Assembly: GCF_008369325.1 (NCBI RefSeq)
Contig: NZ_VOBI01000011.1
Coordinates: 124,001 to 188,000, forward strand
DNA: 64,000 nt
Direction: 5' to 3'
Origin: Pseudomonas sp. ANT_H12B
GTDB taxonomy: Bacteria; Pseudomonadota; Gammaproteobacteria; Pseudomonadales; Pseudomonadaceae
The position numbers and the translations under genes were made by a program. Below the pieces are notes generated by a model. That model made no database searches, was not told where the DNA came from, and saw nothing but the letters and a program-made list of their open reading frames with translations. Shown here in pieces: positions 59,031 to 64,000 of the stretch. Each line of letters opens with the position of its first letter. Positions within the stretch are counted from its first letter, which is position 1.

Positions 59031-59112
59031 GCTCCGCTGACCGCCGCTGACCTTTATCTCCGTAATCTGCACACATCCGGAACGTACCGGGAACGAGACA
59101 AGGAGATTCACC

Positions 59113-59559
59113 ATGCGCAAAACTCTTATCGCTCTGATGTTCGCTGCCGCCCTGCCGACCGTTGCCATGGCCATGCCTGAAGGCGCCGGCCCGATGGGTC
59201 CGATGGACGGCTCACGCCACGGCGGGCAGATGCACGGCATGCACGGTAAAGGCCCGTACAGCCAGCTGGACCTGAGCCGCGAACAGCGCGAGCAGATCCG
59301 CAAGATCATGGGCGACCAGATGCACTCGCGTAAGCAAGTGGTCGACAAGTACCTGGAAAAACTCTCGCCAGCCGACCAGAAAGCCATGAAAGACGAAATG
59401 GCCGCCAACCACAAGAAAGCCGAAGCCGACGTGCGTGCCTTGCTGAAACCGGATCAACAGAAGCAATTCGATGAGATCCAGAAGAAAAAGGCTGAGCGTC
59501 GCGCAGAATGGGCCGAGTTCAAGGCCTGGAAAGCGCAACAACCGCAAAAAGCGCAATAA
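59113..59559 (+). CDS. Spy/CpxP-like periplasmic protein
   Basis: A 148-residue protein with a signal peptide (MRKTLIALMFAAALPTVAMA). A His/Met/Gly-rich segment follows (GPMGPMDGSRHGGQMHGMHG), which could bind metal. The helical LTxxQ-type core reads LDLSREQREQIRKIMGDQMH, then LKPDQQKQFDEIQKKKAERR. Spy is an ATP-independent periplasmic chaperone and CpxP an inhibitor of CpxA; the sequence alone does not decide between them. It lies between the response regulator and kinase genes of a Cpx-like system. Confidence 0.88.
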   Translation: MRKTLIALMFAAALPTVAMAMPEGAGPMGPMDGSRHGGQMHGMHGKGPYSQLDLSREQREQIRKIMGDQMHSRKQVVDKYLEKLSPADQKAMKDEMAANHKKAEADVRALLKPDQQKQFDEIQKKKAERRAEWAEFKAWKAQQPQKAQ

Positions 59560-59572
59560 TGCGTTAACTCCG

Positions 59573-59602
59573 GACCCAACGGCTAACACCGTTGGGTCTT
59601 TT
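59573..59602 (+). terminator. Terminator after the spy-like gene
   Basis: A perfect 10-bp stem (GACCCAACGG and CCGTTGGGTC) with a 6-base loop, then TTTT. It lies 13 bases beyond the stop. Confidence 0.88.
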
Positions 59603-59615
59603 GCCATTCAGTTCA

Positions 59616-59706
59616 ATGTGGGAGTGAGCCTGCTCGCGAAAGCAGTGTGCCAGGAAAGCATTTGTAAACTGACATACCGCTTTCGCGAGCAGGCTCGCTC
59701 CCACAT
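59616..59706. repeat. REPIN (paired REP elements)
   Basis: Left ATGTGGGAGTGAGCCTGCTC and right GAGCAGGCTCGCTCCCACAT are inverted copies. It lies between the spy-like gene and the kinase gene. Confidence 0.9.
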
Positions 59707-59734
59707 GGGATTTGTGTTTGTTTGAGGATTTTCT

Positions 59735-61075
59735 GTGCGCTCATTGTTCTGGCGTATTCTAGCCAGCTTCTGGTTGGCCATCGCTCTGGTTGCAGGGCTC
59801 TCCATTCTGCTTGGGCACATGCTCAACCAGGATACGTGGATTCTCAGTCGCCACCCGGGCCTGAACACGTTGGCCGAACAATGGACGCAAACCTACGAAG
59901 CCCAGGGAGAAGAAGCGGCCCAGGACATTCTGAAACAACGCAAGCGCCAGTATCACATCGACGTTCAAGTGCTCAATGAGAGCGGCGATCCGGTGGTACG
60001 CGGCACCTTCCCACGCCGGGCGGCGGCGTTCGAAGCGCGGCAGAACAGCGACGACCGTCGCCTGCCGTGGCGCCGCTTGACCGATGAGTACACCAGCGCA
60101 AAAACCGGCGACACCTATCTGCTGATCTACCGCATCCCGCACCCCGAACTGGATGCCTGGCACCGCGAAAGTCTGCTTTGGCCGTTGAGTGCGCTGGGCA
60201 TTGCGCTGGTGGTACTGACCTTGTTCAGCCTGCTGGTGACATTTTCGATCACCCGCCCGCTCAGTCGTTTACGCGGAGCAGTGCATGATCTGGGGCAAAC
60301 CACCTACCAGCAAAACAGCCTGGTCAAACTGGCCAACCGTCGCGATGAGTTCGGTGTGCTGGCCAATGACTTCAACCGCATGGGCGCGCGCCTGCAAAGT
60401 TTGATCGGCAGTCAGCGGCAGTTGCTGCGCGATGTGTCCCATGAACTGCGTTCACCCCTTGCCCGCCTGCGCATCGCACTGGCACTGGCCGAGCGGGCCA
60501 CCCCTGAGGAACGGGAAAAACTCTGGCCACGCCTGACGCGTGAATGCGACCGACTGGAAGCGCTGATTAGCGAAATCCTGGTACTGGCGCGGGTTGATGC
60601 CGACAACGCCAGCGCCGAAGAGGTTGATCTCAACTCCCTGCTCCACACCCTGCAAAAGGATGCTCAATTGGGCTCGCCGGAGCAGAACGTGCGCCTTGAG
60701 GCCGAGCCGCAGCTGAACCTGAAAGGCTGGCCGACGATGATCGAGCGTGCCGTGGACAACTTGCTGCGAAATGCCCAGCGGTTCAACCCGGTGGGGCAAT
60801 CAATTGAAATGCAGGCGGTGCATCAGGGTGAGCGGATTGTGGTGAGTGTGCGCGATCATGGGCCCGGTGTAGACGCCGAGCATTTGAATCAGCTGGGTGA
60901 GCCGTTCTATCGGGCGCCAGGGCAAACAGCGGCCGGCCATGGTTTGGGATTGGCGATCGCACGGCGGGCAGCGGAACGGCATGGCGGGAGTCTGGTGTTG
61001 GCCAATCATCCTGATGGCGGGTTTATCGCCAGCCTTGAATTACCGTTAGTACCGGGAATCATCGTCCAACCATGA
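59735..61075 (+). CDS. cpxA: Sensor histidine kinase, CpxA-like
   Basis: A 446-residue membrane kinase. The first helix (about 5-28, WRILASFWLAIALVAGLSIL) and second helix (about 150-171, LSALGIALVVLTLFSLLVTF) enclose a periplasmic domain of about 120 residues. HAMP follows, then HisKA with His236 in DVSHELRSPLARLRIALALA and HATPase (DNLLRNAQRFN; DHGPGVD; GHGLGLAIARR). The GTG start (59735) has a TGAGGA site. A REPIN and terminator separate it from the spy-like gene, so expression may be uneven between regulator and kinase. Confidence 0.85.
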   Translation: MRSLFWRILASFWLAIALVAGLSILLGHMLNQDTWILSRHPGLNTLAEQWTQTYEAQGEEAAQDILKQRKRQYHIDVQVLNESGDPVVRGTFPRRAAAFEARQNSDDRRLPWRRLTDEYTSAKTGDTYLLIYRIPHPELDAWHRESLLWPLSALGIALVVLTLFSLLVTFSITRPLSRLRGAVHDLGQTTYQQNSLVKLANRRDEFGVLANDFNRMGARLQSLIGSQRQLLRDVSHELRSPLARLRIALALAERATPEEREKLWPRLTRECDRLEALISEILVLARVDADNASAEEVDLNSLLHTLQKDAQLGSPEQNVRLEAEPQLNLKGWPTMIERAVDNLLRNAQRFNPVGQSIEMQAVHQGERIVVSVRDHGPGVDAEHLNQLGEPFYRAPGQTAAGHGLGLAIARRAAERHGGSLVLANHPDGGFIASLELPLVPGIIVQP

Positions 61076-61077
61076 CC

Positions 61078-61171
61078 CCTGTGGGAGCGAGCTTGCTCGC
61101 GAAAGCGGTAGGTCATTCAACATCTTTTGTAAATGTGAAGACGCTGTCGCGAGCAAGCTCGCTCACACATT
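61078..61171. repeat. REPIN (paired REP elements)
   Basis: Left CCTGTGGGAGCGAGCTTGCT and right GCGAGCAAGCTCGCTCACAC in opposite orientation, between convergent cpxA and the nitroreductase gene. The right end is diverged by one base. Confidence 0.88.
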
Positions 61172-61183
61172 TGAACGGAGGTG

Positions 61184-61750
61184 TCAGGCTTTTCCAGGCC
61201 AGGCACTGACGAATTCAGCCAGGTCGACTTTCTCCGCCACGCGCGGTTCCTTCTGCGGCGTGCCAAGGTAAAGAAACGCAATCACCTCCTCCCCTTCCGC
61301 CAAGCCCAAGCCCTTGGCCACATGCGCCGAATAGGCCAGCTCACCGGTGCGCCACACCGCGCCAATCCCTTGCGCATATGCCGCCAGCAAAATCCCGTGA
61401 GCCGCACAACCCGCCGCCAGCAGCTGCTCGGACTTCGGATATTTGACGTGATCCTGCAAACGCGCGATCACCACGACCACCAGCGGCGCGCGCAGTGGAC
61501 CGTTGCGCGCCTTGTCCAACACGGCCTCGGATACCTCACTGTCCTGCAGCTTCGCCGCTTCGGCCAGCAACTCGCCCATTTGCTCGCGTGCCATACCTTC
61601 GACTGTCAGGAAGCGCCATGGCTGCAAATGGCCGTGGTCTGGCGCACGCATCGCAGCGGCAAACAGCACTTCGCGTTGCTCTGCAGTGGGCGCTGGATCG
61701 AGCAGTCGTGGAACGGAAACACGGTTGAGCAAAGCGTCGAGAGCCTGCAT
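61184..61750 (-). CDS. YdjA-like FMN nitroreductase
   Basis: A 188-residue small nitroreductase. FMN contacts are suggested by RAPDHGHLQPWRFLTVEGMA (N-terminal) and by GAVWRTGELAYSAHVAKGLG and AFLYLGTPQKEPR. The size and sequence match the minimal nitroreductase YdjA. The physiological electron acceptor is unknown. A GGAGGTGG site precedes the ATG. Confidence 0.9.
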   Translation of the reverse strand: MQALDALLNRVSVPRLLDPAPTAEQREVLFAAAMRAPDHGHLQPWRFLTVEGMAREQMGELLAEAAKLQDSEVSEAVLDKARNGPLRAPLVVVVIARLQDHVKYPKSEQLLAAGCAAHGILLAAYAQGIGAVWRTGELAYSAHVAKGLGLAEGEEVIAFLYLGTPQKEPRVAEKVDLAEFVSAWPGKA

Positions 61751-61872
61751 CGGCCACCTCCTGAAAAAATTGTCCGGCTATTCTAGCTGCAAGTGTCACG
61801 GCGGTGCCGGTTTACATGCCCTGCCCCACAGGTAGAATGGCGCCCTTCCCACTATCAGCCCGAGCGGACTTC

Positions 61873-63327
61873 ATGGCGTTGCCGACCTTACGGACTATTG
61901 GTTTCATCATCGGCATCTTCCTGATCACCTTGGCTATCGCCATGATCGTGCCCATGGGCACGCTGCTGATCTTCGACCGCACGGGCGACCTGCCGTCGTT
62001 CCTTTGGGCGAGCATGATCACCTTTGTCGCAGGTTTGGCCCTGGTCATCCCCGGCCGCCCCGAGCACGTGCACCTGCGCCCACGGGACATGTACCTGCTG
62101 ACCGTCAGCAGCTGGCTGGTGGTGTGCATCTTCGCCGCGCTGCCATTTCTGTTGACCCAGCACATCAGCTACACCGATTCGTTCTTCGAAAGCATGTCCG
62201 GCATCACCGCCACCGGTTCGACGGTACTCAACCATCTGGACGACATGTCCCCCGGCATCCTGATGTGGCGGTCATTGCTGCACTGGATCGGCGGCATCGG
62301 CTTCATCGGCATGGCGGTTGCGATTTTGCCACTGCTGCGCATCGGTGGCATGCGGCTGTTTCAGACCGAGTCGTCGGACCGTTCCGAAAAGGTCATGCCC
62401 CGTTCGCACATGGTGGCCCGTTTGATCGTGGCGGCCTACGTCGGAATTACCATTTTCGGCAGCCTGGCGTTCTGGTGGGCCGGAATGAGCCCGTTCGATG
62501 CGATCAACCATGCGATGTCGGCGATTTCCACCGGCGGGTTCTCGACTTCCGACCTGTCGCTGGCCAAGTGGAAGCAACCGGCGGTGCACTGGGTAGCGAT
62601 CGTCATCATGATTCTCGGCAGTCTGCCGTTCACCCTGTACGTGGCGACTTTGCGCGGTAACCGTCGGGCACTGATCAAGGATCAGCAGGTTCAAGGCTTG
62701 CTCGGCATGTTGCTGGTGACCTGGCTGGTGCTCGGCACCTGGTACTGGTGGACCACCCAGCTGCATTGGCTGGAAGCACTGCGACATGTGGCGCTGAACG
62801 TGACGTCGGTGGTGACAACCACCGGCTTCGCACTCGGGGACTACAGCTTGTGGGGCAATTTCTCGCTGATGCTGTTCTTTTATCTGGGCTTTATCGGAGG
62901 CTGCTCGGGCTCGACCGCTGGCGGGATCAAGATTTTCCGTTTCCAGGTCGCCTATATCTTGCTCAAGGCCAACCTTAACCAGTTGATTCACCCGCGCGCG
63001 GTGATCAAGCAGAAGTACAACGGTCACCGCCTCGATGAAGAGATCGTGCGTTCGATTTTGACCTTTTCGTTCTTCTTTGCGATCACCATCTGCGTGATCG
63101 CGCTATTGCTGTCGCTGCTGGGCGTGGACTGGATGACCGCCCTCACCGGCGCAGCCAGCACCGTGTCCGGCGTCGGTCCGGGGCTGGGCGAGACCATTGG
63201 CCCGGCGGGCAACTTCGCCTCCCTGCCGGACGCCGCCAAGTGGATTCTCTCGTTCGGCATGCTGCTTGGCCGACTGGAGATTATTACGGTGTTCGTTCTG
63301 TGTATTCCGGCGTTCTGGCGTCACTGA
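61873..63327 (+). CDS. trkH: Trk potassium uptake protein TrkH
   Basis: A 484-residue Trk/Ktr subunit with four MPM repeats. Each has a selectivity-filter glycine: ESMSGITATGSTVLN, MSAISTGGFSTSDL, VTSVVTTTGFALGDYS and LTGAASTVSGVGPGLGETIG. The loop GGCSGSTAGGIKIFRFQVAY is the family signature. It works with the NAD-binding TrkA, which is not in the window. Start at MALPTLRTIGFIIG (61873); 23 more upstream codons are open but atypical. The 3' end overlaps the convergent AraC gene by 44 bases. Confidence 0.95.
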   Translation: MALPTLRTIGFIIGIFLITLAIAMIVPMGTLLIFDRTGDLPSFLWASMITFVAGLALVIPGRPEHVHLRPRDMYLLTVSSWLVVCIFAALPFLLTQHISYTDSFFESMSGITATGSTVLNHLDDMSPGILMWRSLLHWIGGIGFIGMAVAILPLLRIGGMRLFQTESSDRSEKVMPRSHMVARLIVAAYVGITIFGSLAFWWAGMSPFDAINHAMSAISTGGFSTSDLSLAKWKQPAVHWVAIVIMILGSLPFTLYVATLRGNRRALIKDQQVQGLLGMLLVTWLVLGTWYWWTTQLHWLEALRHVALNVTSVVTTTGFALGDYSLWGNFSLMLFFYLGFIGGCSGSTAGGIKIFRFQVAYILLKANLNQLIHPRAVIKQKYNGHRLDEEIVRSILTFSFFFAITICVIALLLSLLGVDWMTALTGAASTVSGVGPGLGETIGPAGNFASLPDAAKWILSFGMLLGRLEIITVFVLCIPAFWRH

Positions 63328-64000
63328 CAAGGCCGGGCGCTTCAATCAACCGCACCCGGTACTCGCCGGGGGTGGCGTCGAACCAGCGCCGGAAGGCGCG
63401 GAAGAAGTTGCTCGGATCAGCGAACCCCAGCAAGTAGGCAATTTCCAGCAACGTCATGCCGGGTTGCGCCAGGTACTGCTCGGCCAACTCGCGCCGCGTG
63501 TCGTCCAGCAATGTCTGAAAACTGGTGCCCTCTTCTTGCAGGCGTCGCTGCAACGTGCGTTGCGACAGGTGCAGCGTCTGCGCCACGGTATCGCGCTTGG
63601 GTTCGCCTTGTGGCAGTAAACGGCATAGCACCTGCCGCGCCTTGTGGGTCACGCGGCTCTCGGAAAACCGTGCCAGATATTCTCCCGCAAACCGGTCATG
63701 CAACAGCGCCATCGCCTCATTGGCGGTAGGCAACGGCGCCTCCATGTCGGCACGCTCGAAAATCAAGGCGTCATAGGGCGCGTTGAACACCAACGGCGCG
63801 TGAAATGCTTGTTTATAGGGTTCGAGATTGGCCGGTTCATCCCCCTGCACCAGCACCTTGCGCGGTTGCAGGGTGCGCCCGGTCAGCCAGCCGCACAGCG
63901 CCAACGCACAGGCCAGTGAAGCTTCGGCGCTCTGGCGGGTCGGTGGCAGGTGGTCGCCATGGACCGTCAGAATCAGCGCATAACCTTCATCCAGCAGGCG
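63284..64000 (-). CDS. AraC-family transcriptional regulator (C-terminal part, cut by window edge)
   Basis: The frame is open from the stop at 63284 to the window edge, giving 238 residues. The C-terminal AraC domain has two HTHs: TVAQTLHLSQRTLQRRLQEE and LLEIAYLLGFADPSNFFRAF, followed by RRWFDATPGEYRVR. The N-terminal part (LPPTRQSAEASLACALALCG and on) looks like the arabinose-binding-like domain of the OruR/ArgR-related AraC group (Arabinose_bd). The target is unknown. The last 44 bases overlap trkH on the other strand. Confidence 0.88.
   Translation of the reverse strand, partial: RLLDEGYALILTVHGDHLPPTRQSAEASLACALALCGWLTGRTLQPRKVLVQGDEPANLEPYKQAFHAPLVFNAPYDALIFERADMEAPLPTANEAMALLHDRFAGEYLARFSESRVTHKARQVLCRLLPQGEPKRDTVAQTLHLSQRTLQRRLQEEGTSFQTLLDDTRRELAEQYLAQPGMTLLEIAYLLGFADPSNFFRAFRRWFDATPGEYRVRLIEAPGLVSDARTPEYTERTP

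Noticed and set aside
61078..61171. Inverted repeats considered as phage attachment site or IS ends
   Set aside because: They match the REPIN pattern seen three more times in the window; no transposase or integrase gene is present.
1..64000. CRISPR arrays, tRNA or rRNA genes, integrases, prophage genes
   Set aside because: I looked for regularly spaced direct repeats, tRNA-like cloverleaf segments and mobile element proteins and saw none.

Overview
The window comes from a Pseudomonas of the P. fluorescens group. The evidence is an RpoN/FleQ-type flagellar regulon, the HptB-HsbR-HsbA switch, a phhR/phhABC phenylalanine catabolic locus, and several paired REP elements (REPINs) built on the GTGGGAGCGGGCTTGCCCGCGA-type motif typical of that group. 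Genes are dense. The main low-GC exceptions are around 46.4-47.9 kb and 50.2-50.4 kb.

Positions 1-39152 form one continuous flagellar locus on the minus strand. In transcription order it holds flgFGHIJKL (rod, rings, hook-filament junction), two very large glycosyltransferases, a glycosyltransferase-methyltransferase fusion, a methyltransferase, a ketoacyl-ACP synthase III, fliC, flaG, fliD, fliS, fliT, fleQ, fleSR, fliEFGHIJ, hsbA-hsbR-hptB, fliK and fliLMNO. The window cuts fliO. The sequence shows four strong sigma-54 elements (GG-N10-GC) ahead of flgF, fleSR, fliE and fliK, and two FliA (sigma-28) elements ahead of fliC and fliS. This fits the cascade FleQ to FleSR to FliA. The glycosyltransferase block is a flagellin O-glycosylation island with the fgt1/fgt2/KAS III layout known from P. 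syringae, plus two extra genes.

Positions 39.3-44.0 kb hold the phenylalanine module: the TyrR-like regulator phhR diverges from phhA (phenylalanine 4-hydroxylase), phhB (pterin dehydratase) and phhC (aromatic aminotransferase). Two copies of the same ~110-bp palindromic repeat flank it. The module sits directly upstream of flgF, where flgBCDE would be expected. The aromatic amino acid permease aroP follows at 48.1 kb. It is separated from phhABC by two small conserved proteins, an MFS exporter, arfB, and an AT-rich islet with an orphan hcp (type VI secretion), an overlapping DUF4225 gene and a small membrane protein gene.

Positions 50.45-51.63 kb hold the most interesting system: an unlisted 45-codon gene for an acidic peptide, then a terminator-like hairpin, then a protein with the M29 aminopeptidase / NicX-type metal-binding fold. 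This has the layout of a small ribosomal-peptide (RiPP-like) cassette. I do not recognise it as a described system.

Positions 51.7-64 kb are housekeeping: rluB, a DUF1289 protein, scpB-scpA, yciO, rnm (yciV), yciB, yciI, a membrane-anchored coiled-coil protein, a Cpx-like stress system (cpxR, a Spy/CpxP-like gene, cpxA) with a CpxR-type site, a YdjA-like nitroreductase, trkH and a truncated AraC-family regulator.
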